A DNA stretch of 31,158 nt from a virus. The stretch covers positions 1 through 31,158 of IMG/VR virus record IMGVR_UViG_3300009423_000019, one strand, 5' to 3'. Both the position numbers and the translations under genes were made by a program. The first letter of the stretch is position 1; every line of letters begins with the position of its first letter. Below, piece by piece: positions 14,047 to 23,037 of this stretch. A model generated the notes under the pieces. That model was not told the origin of the DNA. It searched no databases and was given only the letters and a program-made list of their open reading frames with translations.

Positions 14047-15207
14047 ATGGCAGACGTTCTATTTGAAAACTGGGCAGCAACCAAAGGTGCACTCACCGAC
14101 GGTCTAACCGGTAATAAAAAAGCAGTGATGGAGACTGTGCTTGAGAATACTAAGCGCGGACTTACAGAATCTGCATCCATCGGCGCAACATCCGCTGGTA
14201 ACATTGCGACACTTAACAAAGTGATCCTACCTGTTATCCGCCGTGTTATGCCTACAGTGATCGCAAACGAGCTAGTTGGTGTTCAGCCAATGACAGGCCC
14301 AGTTGGTCAGATCCACACACTTCGCGTTCGTTACGCGGAAACTTATGACTCAGCAGTAGCAGGCGATGAGGCACTTAGCCCATTTGCAATTGCAAGCGGT
14401 TACTCTGGTAATGCAGCAACCAACCGTGCTGACGCAACTTCAATTCTTGAAGGTCAAGCAGGTCGTAAACTAAACATTCAGGTCCTAAAGCAGACCGTCG
14501 AAGCAAAAACTCGTAAGCTCAGCGCACGTTGGACTTTTGAGGCAGCGCAAGACGCACAAGCTATGCACGGCCTAGATGTTGAAGCAGAAATCATGGCAGC
14601 ACTTGCTCAAGAGATTACTGCTGAAATCGACCAAGAGATCATTGCATCTCTAGTTAGCCTAGCAGGCGCGACAGCTGGTACATATGACCAGAACGCGGTA
14701 TCTGGTACAGCAACATTTGTTGGTGACGAACATGCAGCACTTGCAGTTCTAATTAACAAAGCAGCTAACGACATTGCATCACGCACACGTCGTGGCGCTG
14801 GTAACTGGATGGTTGTATCACCTACAATCCTTACAGTTCTCCAGGCAGCAACTACAAGCGCGTTCGCTCGTACAACTGAAGGTCCTTTCGAGGCACCAAC
14901 AAATACGAAGTTCGTTGGTACACTAAACGGCTCTATGCGTGTTTATGTTAACCAGTATGCATCAGACGATAACATCCTTATCGGCTACAAAGGTTCAAAC
15001 GAGACAGATGCAGCGGCGTTCTATTGCCCATACATCCCTCTAATGAGCTCAGGCACAGTGCTTGACCCAAGCACATTCGAGCCAGTAGTTAGCTTCATGA
15101 CACGTTACGGCTATGTAGAACTAAGCAACCAGGCTTCATCTCTTGGTAATGCAGCAGACTACCTTGCAGCAATCGCTGTTACAACTGCAAACCTAAGCTT
15201 CACATAA
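14047..15207 (+). CDS. 23: Major capsid protein gp23
   Basis: The 386-residue protein is recognisable as T4-type gp23 by NKVILPVIRRVMPTVIANEL then VGVQPMTGPVGQIHTLRVRY near residues 57-97 and by its place after gp21-gp22. The N-terminal propeptide is predicted to end at LTE (39-41) before SASIGATSAGNIA, matching the gp21 L-x-E rule; this leaves a mature shell protein of about 345 residues. It is much shorter than T4 gp23 (521), probably lacking the surface insertion domain of T4. The ribosome site is AAAGGA. A strong terminator follows the gene, consistent with very high expression. Confidence 0.95.
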   Translation: MADVLFENWAATKGALTDGLTGNKKAVMETVLENTKRGLTESASIGATSAGNIATLNKVILPVIRRVMPTVIANELVGVQPMTGPVGQIHTLRVRYAETYDSAVAGDEALSPFAIASGYSGNAATNRADATSILEGQAGRKLNIQVLKQTVEAKTRKLSARWTFEAAQDAQAMHGLDVEAEIMAALAQEITAEIDQEIIASLVSLAGATAGTYDQNAVSGTATFVGDEHAALAVLINKAANDIASRTRRGAGNWMVVSPTILTVLQAATTSAFARTTEGPFEAPTNTKFVGTLNGSMRVYVNQYASDDNILIGYKGSNETDAAAFYCPYIPLMSSGTVLDPSTFEPVVSFMTRYGYVELSNQASSLGNAADYLAAIAVTTANLSFT

Positions 15208-15230
15208 GTTTTAGGACTATAAAGATAATG

Positions 15231-15258
15231 GAACCGGCCCTAGGGCCGGTTCTTTCTT
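15231..15258 (+). terminator. Rho-independent terminator after the capsid gene
   Basis: GAACCGGCCC (15231-15240) pairs perfectly with GGGCCGGTTC (15243-15252), followed by TTTCTT. The two-base gap means the inner pairs open to make the loop. It ends the head module transcript 24 bases after the gp23 stop. Confidence 0.9.
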
Positions 15259-15337
15259 GATTAAAATACTGGTTACGCTTCCACGCCGTCCTAAAATAAT
15301 GGACCCACATACTGTTTAATATACCTTCACTATAAGC

Positions 15338-15345
15338 GATAAATA
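15338..15345 (+). promoter_or_regulatory. T4-type late promoter for the fibre operon
   Basis: GATAAATA, identical to the elements at 5739 and 27401, lies 28 bases upstream of the first fibre gene and downstream of the gp23 terminator, so the fibre genes form a separate late transcription unit. Confidence 0.65.
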
Positions 15346-15373
15346 TCAGGAAGTCAACAGGAATCTGAACTCA

Positions 15374-17056
15374 ATGCCAATTAATATGGATCACCGCCAA
15401 AATATCATTGTTACAGATGATGGCCTATTAGACTTTAATATGACTGGCGGTATATCGATTCCAGTAGGTACAACAGGGCAACGCCCTGGATCTCCTATTG
15501 CTGGTCAGATGCGTTACAATTCCTCGCTTGGTAAATTTGAAGGATATACATCAACTTGGGATACAATTGGTGGAGCAGTTCCAGTGCAGGACGACGGCGT
15601 GTCGGTTGTAGCGGAACCTACGGCCTTTAACTTTACTGGACTAGCTGTTTCTGTTACAAACGTTGGCGGCGTGGCAACAGTTAACGTGCCCGGTAATACT
15701 ACATCTGTGACACCTATTATACGTGACTCAGCTGTAACATGGAAAGATGGATTAACTACAACTTGTCCTATACCAGGCACGGCGGTCGCTGGCGACTTAA
15801 TGATTATCGTAGCTACAGGGGCCTGGTCGCCGATTCCACCAGCTGGGTGGACCACACTTGTTATTCTGACTCAAAATAATCATTTAGGTAGGGCAATGTC
15901 AAAAGTGCTTGACGCCGGAGATATAACTGCAACCGAAGTTTCGATTACTTGGTCTGGAAACTTTGAACATACTTATTCGGTCGTTGTGTTTGAGGGAGAA
16001 TGGAGCGTAGGTGGCGCTGAAGTTACAGGTACCACATCTACAGTTGCTTCGCTTAACCAGCCCGTAACGATTCGTGAAATCGGAAACAAAGCAATTCTAG
16101 TAGGCGCAAACCGCGCTTCAAATTCAAATAATGATGCAGACATCGGAACAGAAATTGCTACAGGAGGAAGCACAAATGCCAGTGCAGCCATTTATGAACT
16201 TACTGAAACAGCAGGCGGCGCCTTTAGCTATAATTGGACATATTCTGTTTCTGGCGCAGCGTCATCATGGTATATCTCAATTGACCCGACGGTAACGTCA
16301 GGAGTGGCAGTTGGGGATTTATATGATGCAGATACAACTTCAACGCCTCCTGCCACAGGAGATGCGCTTATATGGAACGGAGCAGCCTGGGTTCCTGACA
16401 ATGCTGTGACATTGAACACAACAAAGCTTGACGGTATTGCAACTGGCGCAAACCTCTATGTTCACCCAAGCGACGGAGTTGATCCGGGCGCCGCATTAAC
16501 AGGTGCAAACGTATTTTCCGACATAACAGTAAATGCGGCAGGTCACGTAACTGGTTCAACAACAAGGGCAATTACAGGTTCCGATATAGGAATTAATAAA
16601 GCATATGTTGACGCATTGAATGTTGATGCGGATACAATTGACAGTCTCAATAGTTCAGCTTTTGTGCGTTCCGATATAGATGACTTTGTGGGCGGCGTGC
16701 TTTCGTTTAACAGTACATTTTCTCTTAACACCGCCGCCCTTCAAATTTCAACTCTTGCGCAGACAACACTTACTAGCTTTAACAAGGGTGTTTACGGCTG
16801 CGGAAAATTCTTAATTCAAGCGACTGACACTATAACAAGCGAATTACACATAACAGAACTGCTAGTGGTACATGATGGAACAACTGCTAGCGCAACTGAA
16901 TACGGTATTATCCACACTGGCGCATCACCTTTGGCAACATATGATGTTAGTGTTAGCGGAAATGATATTCTCGTGCTTGCAACTTCAGCAAGCGCCTCTT
17001 TCACTGATTACAAGGTTACTGAAATATTAGTATTTGGATATAGTGCTGGCCCATGA
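15374..17056 (+). CDS. Tail fibre / adhesin protein with modular repeats
   Basis: A 560-residue Thr/Ser/Ala/Gly-rich beta-type protein. The N-terminus (1-75, ending in NSSLGKFEGYTSTW) is like attachment domains of fibres, as in RPGSPIAGQMRYN. Residues about 112-303 form a domain with GDLMIIV, PPAGWTTL and a closing WYISIDP; the same layout occurs in the LamG fibre at 17763. Residues about 345-440 are typical fibre repeats (KLDGIATGANLYVHP, INKAYVDALNVDADTID). The C-terminal 100 residues may be the tip or a receptor-binding domain. It is the first gene of the fibre operon and overlaps the next by 4 bases. The exact structure (long, short or side fibre) cannot be told. Confidence 0.75.
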   Translation: MPINMDHRQNIIVTDDGLLDFNMTGGISIPVGTTGQRPGSPIAGQMRYNSSLGKFEGYTSTWDTIGGAVPVQDDGVSVVAEPTAFNFTGLAVSVTNVGGVATVNVPGNTTSVTPIIRDSAVTWKDGLTTTCPIPGTAVAGDLMIIVATGAWSPIPPAGWTTLVILTQNNHLGRAMSKVLDAGDITATEVSITWSGNFEHTYSVVVFEGEWSVGGAEVTGTTSTVASLNQPVTIREIGNKAILVGANRASNSNNDADIGTEIATGGSTNASAAIYELTETAGGAFSYNWTYSVSGAASSWYISIDPTVTSGVAVGDLYDADTTSTPPATGDALIWNGAAWVPDNAVTLNTTKLDGIATGANLYVHPSDGVDPGAALTGANVFSDITVNAAGHVTGSTTRAITGSDIGINKAYVDALNVDADTIDSLNSSAFVRSDIDDFVGGVLSFNSTFSLNTAALQISTLAQTTLTSFNKGVYGCGKFLIQATDTITSELHITELLVVHDGTTASATEYGIIHTGASPLATYDVSVSGNDILVLATSASASFTDYKVTEILVFGYSAGP

Positions 17057-17766
17057 CCGTATTTTATAGTCCAAGTATAGCACGAAGCGGATTGGTTGCA
17101 TACTATGATGCAGCGAACGTAAAGTCATATCCAGGTGCAGGGGCATCATGGGCAGATATGACTATAAATGGCAACAATAGCACATTATCGGGCAGCCCAA
17201 CATTTTCTAATGGCACACTTTATTTTCCAGCAGCCGATGCTGGAGTAGATGTGCCAGACGTTGCTGATATAAGATTATCAGATGCAACATTTTCTTTTTG
17301 GTTTAAGTTAGACAACATAGCAAGTGATCATGATTTATTGAATAAAGGAAATCATAATACAAACGAACCGTGCTTAATATGGTTTGATCCTGTAGTAGGC
17401 GGCGGAGATCTCGGTGTAGGAAATGTAAACTGTATCTCAGCAATGGCGTATGATGGTGCAACACAACATTGGATCTCAACAGATTCTAATACTATAGCCG
17501 CTGAAACGTATTACAATGTCGTTGTGGTTTTAGAGCCTAGTTCCAATCTATTATCAATATACATAAATGGTATTTTAGCAAAAAGCAATACTAAAACATA
17601 CAGTGGAATACGAAATATAAATACTACCTTTAAACTTTGCATTGCAGGAAATAGCATCAATCATCTAGTTGGAGAAATGAATATATTTTCAATGTATAGT
17701 AGAGCATTAACAGCAACCGAAATATCCCAAAATTTCGAGGCAACTCGCGGGAGGTACGGCATATGA
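17053..17766 (+). CDS. LamG-type (concanavalin-like) lectin-fold fibre protein
   Basis: The 237 residues form one jelly-roll domain of the LamG/concanavalin superfamily: GLVAYYDAANVKSYPG at 13-28, then SWADMTINGNNSTLSG, FSFWFKLDN, YYNVVVVLEPSSNLLSIYIN, and a C-terminal SRALTATEISQNFEATRGRYG. Such domains bind sugars and are common in phage receptor-binding proteins. It is the simplest, uninterrupted member of three neighbouring paralogs. Start and stop overlap both neighbours (ATGA). The last codons, encoding RGRYGI, contain GGGAGG, which is the ribosome site of the next gene. Confidence 0.75.
   Translation: MTVFYSPSIARSGLVAYYDAANVKSYPGAGASWADMTINGNNSTLSGSPTFSNGTLYFPAADAGVDVPDVADIRLSDATFSFWFKLDNIASDHDLLNKGNHNTNEPCLIWFDPVVGGGDLGVGNVNCISAMAYDGATQHWISTDSNTIAAETYYNVVVVLEPSSNLLSIYINGILAKSNTKTYSGIRNINTTFKLCIAGNSINHLVGEMNIFSMYSRALTATEISQNFEATRGRYGI
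17104..17135 (+). repeat. DNA repeat shared by two LamG genes, copy 1
   Basis: A 32-base stretch (from TATGATGCAGC to TCATATCCAGG) recurs at 17814-17845 with only two mismatches. It encodes the YDAANVKSYPG segment at the first strand of the LamG fold. Confidence 0.7.
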
Positions 17767-19463
17767 GTTTAGGACATGGCACATCAATTGTAAGGTCTGG
17801 TTTGGTCGCACATTATGATGCAGCAAGCGTAAAGTCATATCCAGGACCAGTGGGAGAGTCACTAGGTCCAAATGTAGTAACGTACAGCGGAATTTCTGTT
17901 GTAGAATCTCACTCTGCTACAATGACCGCAGCAACCGATACCACTGTTACCTTCTCCACCACTCTGGAAGAAGGTGACGTCGTTGTTGTATTTCGAGGAT
18001 GGGGATCATTTGACGGTCTGCCGATAACAAACCCAGCAGGTTATACTCAATTTTACTTTGCTACCCCTACCCCTCGTTTTCAAGGCGACTACAAGCGAAT
18101 GGGCCCAACTCCAGACACGTTTGTTGATGTAGCAGCCGCGTCAGCATCTGCTACAAGCGTGGGCATAGTCTACGTTTTGCGCGGGGTTGACCCAGATACG
18201 TTTCTCGATACCACACCCACGCTTTTTAACGGGTTTATTTCAGCTGACCAGACCCCTTCCCCATCAATTACACCAGTCACTGATGATGCGTTGATAATTG
18301 CCTTCGGAGGTTTCTCAGTTAGTCCTGCAACAACTACTAACTTTCCAACTGGGTACACAAACACAGAAGAAGCTACAATCGCCGGCGGCACTACTCTATC
18401 CGGCGCAGTCAAGCTTCTCTCGGGTGGTAAGGACGTAGTTGAAACCCCAAGCGGTTTTAGCTGGGCAGGCCTAACCAACGCCGTTGCCGCTGTAACTATA
18501 GCAGTTAGACCATATAGACCACTGGATGCTGTCGACGGGGCAGTATTAAATGTATTGAGAGACGGAGTTAGTAACGATACTATTGCACTTGGTCCAGTGG
18601 AAGCAGGTAAAAAATATCAACTACAAGTTGTGATCTCTGCTTATAGAGGTACAACTAGCGCATCATTTCGTATCGCAGGAAACGGGTCCAACGTTACTCC
18701 GGCTATTGGAATTGGTGCCGCAGGAACTTTTAGTTATGATTTTATTGCTGATGTAACTGGAACCTTGTCAATAAATGGTGATAATACTGGCACGGATTTA
18801 GACGTTGATTTTGTAACAGTAAAGGAAATAATCATTCCTAATTATTGGTATGACCTGTCAGGAAATGGAAATACTGGCACGCTGGTAAATGTCCCAACTT
18901 ATAGTTCTGCTGAAAATGGCGGAATTGTTTTAGATGGTTACAATGATTATTGCACTATACCAGATTCACCATCAATAGATATAACAGGAACAAGTATCAC
19001 GCTTGAAGTAGTTTCTAAAAATAATAATTTGGCAAGCGCGGCGCACGGAGATGGATTAATTTGTAAAGGATCAGGTACTAATGATGGAGCATATGAGATA
19101 CTACTAATACCAGTTGGTTCGCAAAATAAAGTATTTTTTAGATGTAATACCATGGGAAACTATACACCAGGAACTATTCTTATGGATTTAAATGTTCCAT
19201 ACTGTATAACGTGTGTTCTTGATAATAGGTATATGAGAATCTACATAAACGGTGTAGAAGATGGAGCAGGAATACTACAAGCAAATGCATTAGTTTCATC
19301 TACAAGAGCATTGGTATTCGGGACAAGAGAACTACATACAGGATCCACTAGTGTAAGCGCAACTAATGGAACTATATATTCTGCAAAAGTTTATAATAGA
19401 GCATTAACAGCGACAGAAGTTTTACAAAACTTTGAAGCAATTCGCGGAAGGTACGGAATCTAA
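17763..19463 (+). CDS. LamG-type fibre protein with inserted domains
   Basis: At 566 residues, this is the second LamG cassette. Residues 1-30 (SIVRSGLVAHYDAASVKSYPG) and about 358-566 (YWYDLSGNGNTGTL to SAKVYNRALTATEVLQNFEA) together make one LamG fold like the 237-residue neighbour. Between them about 325 residues are inserted. The first insert (about 48-245) has GDVVVVFRG, NPAGYTQF and a run similar in layout to the middle domain of the fibre at 15374. The second (about 250-355) is a beta-sandwich-like carbohydrate-binding-type region (GKKYQLQVVISAYRG). It is translationally coupled to both neighbours. Function: host surface recognition, inferred from fold and place. Confidence 0.75.
   Translation: MSLGHGTSIVRSGLVAHYDAASVKSYPGPVGESLGPNVVTYSGISVVESHSATMTAATDTTVTFSTTLEEGDVVVVFRGWGSFDGLPITNPAGYTQFYFATPTPRFQGDYKRMGPTPDTFVDVAAASASATSVGIVYVLRGVDPDTFLDTTPTLFNGFISADQTPSPSITPVTDDALIIAFGGFSVSPATTTNFPTGYTNTEEATIAGGTTLSGAVKLLSGGKDVVETPSGFSWAGLTNAVAAVTIAVRPYRPLDAVDGAVLNVLRDGVSNDTIALGPVEAGKKYQLQVVISAYRGTTSASFRIAGNGSNVTPAIGIGAAGTFSYDFIADVTGTLSINGDNTGTDLDVDFVTVKEIIIPNYWYDLSGNGNTGTLVNVPTYSSAENGGIVLDGYNDYCTIPDSPSIDITGTSITLEVVSKNNNLASAAHGDGLICKGSGTNDGAYEILLIPVGSQNKVFFRCNTMGNYTPGTILMDLNVPYCITCVLDNRYMRIYINGVEDGAGILQANALVSSTRALVFGTRELHTGSTSVSATNGTIYSAKVYNRALTATEVLQNFEAIRGRYGI
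17814..17845 (+). repeat. DNA repeat shared by two LamG genes, copy 2
   Basis: Second copy of the repeat at 17104-17135, with two mismatches in 32 bases, encoding YDAASVKSYPG. It marks the point after which this gene carries a domain insertion that its neighbour lacks. Confidence 0.7.
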
Positions 19464-21310
19464 TGGTTGCAATAGTAGGACCAAATTCAGCAAACAACGG
19501 ATTAATATTCGGTTATGATATGTTGAATACTGGTAAGTCTTTTCAAGGAGAACCTTACGTTAACGGTTTTATAGATGACGGGCAAGGTACCAATGCCCCG
19601 TGGACCCCAAGTGGAGGCGGCGAAACTTTTATTGAGCCAAGTTTAACATTCAGAGGTCGTAAAGTACATTATGTTGCCCCGACCAGCAACAGTATTTCTA
19701 TGGGTAGCCCTTATTTAGATACTACTACTGCGCCTTACAATAGCTGGACTCTAGAAGTGTTCGTAAAACGTGTTGATGGTCTACCTATCACAGAAACAGC
19801 AAGAGCCATTGTTTACTTAACGGGTAATCTTAACAGTGTTCTTAACCACGATCCTGTTGCATTAATTGCAGTTGAAGATGGTTGGTACCAAGTCATTGAC
19901 ACTGCCACTCTTCCAACCCCTGGCAATCTATTCCTAGTAGGATTATCTAGTTTTTTATCTAACGTTCCACTTTATGTAGCTGATTGGAAAGTAGAACCAG
20001 CTACGTTAGCTACTTCTACTTGGAAACCAAGCGGCTCAAGGAGTAATACAGAGGCATTAAATGATATATCTGTAAATGATCAAACAATTACGGACGTGAA
20101 TATAGCATATAATGTAGATAACACATTTAGTTTTGATGGAGCAGGATATTGGGACTGTGGCGTAGTGCCCGGACTTGATTCATCCTTAACAGAACTCACA
20201 GTTGAAGCATGGGTAAAACCAGGCTTTCAAGGACTTAATATGATAGCCGAGAATGGTACAAGTTTTAGTGCTAATACGTTTTATTTGGCTCAGGAAAATG
20301 CTTCCAATTTCACTTTCGAAGTTTACGGTGGAACAGGCACTGGTTATGATGCAGTTGCAAATACGTCTGGGTATACAGCTGGCAATTGGTATCATTTAGT
20401 TGGCACCTGGGCAGCAGGAGAGAAAGTAGAACTCTTTCAAAATACCAACTTCACAAATGCTGATCAATCATCTCCTACAATACAACCGACGGTGCAGGAT
20501 GGTAATACAAGTTTACAAGTAGGAACAAGGCCAGGCCCATCGTTACAATATACAGGAGAAATTCCAATTTTTAGAATTTATAATCGAAGACTAACATTCA
20601 GAGAAGTATTTGAAAACTATCATGCAGACCGAAGGAAATTTGGATTGAATAATGCAATGTATCCTGTATTTATTCCAGGCAATCAGCCGTTTGACGTTAC
20701 ATTGAACCCAAATGATAAGAGTGATGAAGTTGTACTGTCTAATGGAAACCTAACTGCTGGTCGACTTGTTTCTCCTGCCCTCAAGTTCTACAATATGGCC
20801 CGCGCCACATTAGGTCGAAGTTCTGGTCTATGGTATTTTGAATTCAAACATACTGCTGGTAGCAACACTACTACCGGCGGATTTTCATCTGCTGGCAGCA
20901 GCATTAATGACTATGTTGGACTCCGAACAGGGGCAGTTGGAATTGGTGGAAGCGGCAATGTAGCACCCGGATCCGGCGGCCTATACTCAGGTGTTTCAGG
21001 CTTTGGATTAAATGGTGTTGGTAGATGTGCAATTAATTTAGATAGTGGAAGAGCGTGGTTTGCATCCAATGGAAATGCTTGGTTAAACACCCTGGCTGGT
21101 ACACACAATCCGGATACCTTAACAGGCGGCGTGACTTGGAACGGCTGGTCAGCGTCCGATACATACTACCCAGCTGTCGCTCCAAGGAGGGATAGCAGCC
21201 AAGAAATAACCGTTTACTTCGGCCTCGCAGATTTTACATATGCACCTCCAACAGGGTTTCTAGCATGGAATGATAATGGTCCAATTACTGAAGATATAAA
21301 TAGATCCTAG
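19463..21310 (+). CDS. LamG plus SPRY-like fibre protein
   Basis: A 615-residue modular protein. Residues 1-30 (NSANNGLIFGYDMLNTGKSFQG) are the LamG start shared with the two preceding genes. About 30-190 is an inserted beta-rich domain ending in VADWKVEP. About 196-390 is the LamG body (FSFDGAGYWDCG, LTVEAWVKPG, FRIYNRRLTFREVFENYHAD). About 395-605 looks like a SPRY domain (GLWYFEFKH, YVGLRTGAVGIGG, CAINLDSGRAWFASNG, FTYAPPTGFLAW), a protein- or glycan-binding fold found in phage tail fibres. The start overlaps the preceding stop as TAATG. It ends in TAG, right beside the late promoter of the next gene. Confidence 0.75.
   Translation: MVAIVGPNSANNGLIFGYDMLNTGKSFQGEPYVNGFIDDGQGTNAPWTPSGGGETFIEPSLTFRGRKVHYVAPTSNSISMGSPYLDTTTAPYNSWTLEVFVKRVDGLPITETARAIVYLTGNLNSVLNHDPVALIAVEDGWYQVIDTATLPTPGNLFLVGLSSFLSNVPLYVADWKVEPATLATSTWKPSGSRSNTEALNDISVNDQTITDVNIAYNVDNTFSFDGAGYWDCGVVPGLDSSLTELTVEAWVKPGFQGLNMIAENGTSFSANTFYLAQENASNFTFEVYGGTGTGYDAVANTSGYTAGNWYHLVGTWAAGEKVELFQNTNFTNADQSSPTIQPTVQDGNTSLQVGTRPGPSLQYTGEIPIFRIYNRRLTFREVFENYHADRRKFGLNNAMYPVFIPGNQPFDVTLNPNDKSDEVVLSNGNLTAGRLVSPALKFYNMARATLGRSSGLWYFEFKHTAGSNTTTGGFSSAGSSINDYVGLRTGAVGIGGSGNVAPGSGGLYSGVSGFGLNGVGRCAINLDSGRAWFASNGNAWLNTLAGTHNPDTLTGGVTWNGWSASDTYYPAVAPRRDSSQEITVYFGLADFTYAPPTGFLAWNDNGPITEDINRS
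21295..21302 (+). promoter_or_regulatory. Exact T4 late promoter element
   Basis: TATAAATA is identical to the T4 late consensus and lies in the last codons of the LamG/SPRY gene, 50 bases upstream of ATG 21352. A second, weaker ACTAAATA follows at 21313-21320. Confidence 0.7.
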
Positions 21311-21351
21311 ATACTAAATACTAACAATAGCCTATTTGGGGACAGTGAACC

Positions 21352-23037
21352 ATGGCAAACGATAAGAAATTTATAGTCAAAAACGGCTTGACTACACAGA
21401 ATGTATCATTTGTCGATGATATCACAACCCCCGTAAACACCATTACGGCGTCTATGTTAGGCACCGATTCGCTATCATTTTCAGGTGACAGCGGGCAGTT
21501 GTTTAGTATTACAGATAGTTTAACTGGCACAATATTTGCTGTTAACGATATCTCTGGTGTACCCAGCATTGAAGTAGATGACGACGGTACAATACGTCTC
21601 GCTGAAATTGTTGGCAACGTCCTAATAGGTACAGCAACAGACAACGGCACAGATCGACTACAAGTTGCTGGTGCTATAACTGCAACAGAACGTGTGATTG
21701 GTTCAAACACTCGTTCAACGAATTATGTTTATATAAATGTCAACAGCGCAACTGGCGTTGCTAACCCAGTTGACCCTGAAGGTACATCTGCCCCATTTGA
21801 TACAGTTGAAAACGCAATTACGTGGGCAGAGACAACATACGTTGGCATAAACAGCCTCGATCTTGAGGTAGCAGCCGGAACATACAACATTGGTGCGAAC
21901 CTCACTCCACCAGTCAATTGCACCACCTTCACACTTTATGGCGCCGGTATAGGTACTACAATTTTAAACTTTGACCGTTGCCTCGGCGGAAATAATCAGC
22001 TTGCTATGTTCTATAATATGACTGTTAACACTGGTCTCGCTGCCCTCGCACCTGCCGGCAACACCCAAATTGGTAGACTTTACCTTTACGATGTTACTTG
22101 GAATACGCTAGGACGCATATTCACTGGAGGCGGTTCAATTGTAAATTGGGGGTATTCGGGATCAGTAATACAAAACTCAACAATTACTGCTACATGGGAT
22201 AGTGCATCATCCAGAATAGTATATTACTGTTCTGGGAATTTACGGTTGAATGGTGTAGTAACCATTTCCGTCACTAACTCAGTAACTAATAATGGAACCA
22301 ACGCCAACGATGTAATCAGAGTTGACGGCGGCGTCCTAGCCGCGGAAGACAGTGCAACTCTTAACATACAAGATGAACTTGCCAGCACACCAGTTGCAGG
22401 CCTTATTAATTTAGTATATGGTGCTTCATATGCTGAAGGCACAGGAGTTACAGTTACAAACGGTACATTTGTAACAACTGACGCAACAGGAGCAACACTA
22501 CGTGATTTGAGCAGTGGCACAACTACATTTACAAACAAGACATTTGATGCAAATGGTACAGGCAACTCTATTACCAATATTGATTTGTCAGCAGATGTTA
22601 TTGGTAACCTGCCTGTTACAAACCTTAACTCTGGCACAACAGCAAGTGCTACAACATTCTGGCGTGGCGACGGAACATGGGCAACGCCAGCAGGTAATTT
22701 TTACGACGTATCGTCTGGCTTTGAAGCCATACCAACCTCATCACAGATCCTTGAAAAGATCATGATTGCTCGAACATTAGAATTCCCTGCTAACTTCGTA
22801 GGGTCGATTGGCAATATTGATACAAACCCAACAGCATCATTTGCCATAGATGTCCAAGACGATGGTGTTTCGATCGGAACCATAACAATTGGAACCGGTG
22901 GTGCCTTCACCTTTGTAACTGCTGGAGGGACTATTCAGACTGTAGCAGTTGGTTCTGTCCTATCCTTCATAGCCCCAGCATCTGTAGATGCCACGGCGGC
23001 ATCAGCAATATGGACCCTTCTCGGGAGCGCAAGCTAA
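21352..23037 (+). CDS. Tail fibre protein with beta-helix-like middle
   Basis: A 561-residue protein. It begins [15 protein letters not shown], an N-terminal motif I associate with fibre proteins of T4-like marine phages, then repeats such as [20 protein letters not shown]. Residues about 120-370 contain short beta-rich turns ([41 protein letters not shown]) typical of a right-handed parallel beta-helix as in phage tailspikes. [20 protein letters not shown] and [11 protein letters not shown] (about 430-450) are common fibre-tip linkers. No catalytic residues for a depolymerase can be identified by eye. The stop overlaps the next start as TAATG. Confidence 0.75.
   Translation: MANDKKFIVKNGLTTQNVSFVDDITTPVNTITASMLGTDSLSFSGDSGQLFSITDSLTGTIFAVNDISGVPSIEVDDDGTIRLAEIVGNVLIGTATDNGTDRLQVAGAITATERVIGSNTRSTNYVYINVNSATGVANPVDPEGTSAPFDTVENAITWAETTYVGINSLDLEVAAGTYNIGANLTPPVNCTTFTLYGAGIGTTILNFDRCLGGNNQLAMFYNMTVNTGLAALAPAGNTQIGRLYLYDVTWNTLGRIFTGGGSIVNWGYSGSVIQNSTITATWDSASSRIVYYCSGNLRLNGVVTISVTNSVTNNGTNANDVIRVDGGVLAAEDSATLNIQDELASTPVAGLINLVYGASYAEGTGVTVTNGTFVTTDATGATLRDLSSGTTTFTNKTFDANGTGNSITNIDLSADVIGNLPVTNLNSGTTASATTFWRGDGTWATPAGNFYDVSSGFEAIPTSSQILEKIMIARTLEFPANFVGSIGNIDTNPTASFAIDVQDDGVSIGTITIGTGGAFTFVTAGGTIQTVAVGSVLSFIAPASVDATAASAIWTLLGSAS

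Noticed and set aside
22224-22637. 137-codon minus-strand frame in the beta-helix fibre gene
   Set aside because: Shadow frame; no start signal and composition expected from Thr/Val-rich coding on the other strand.
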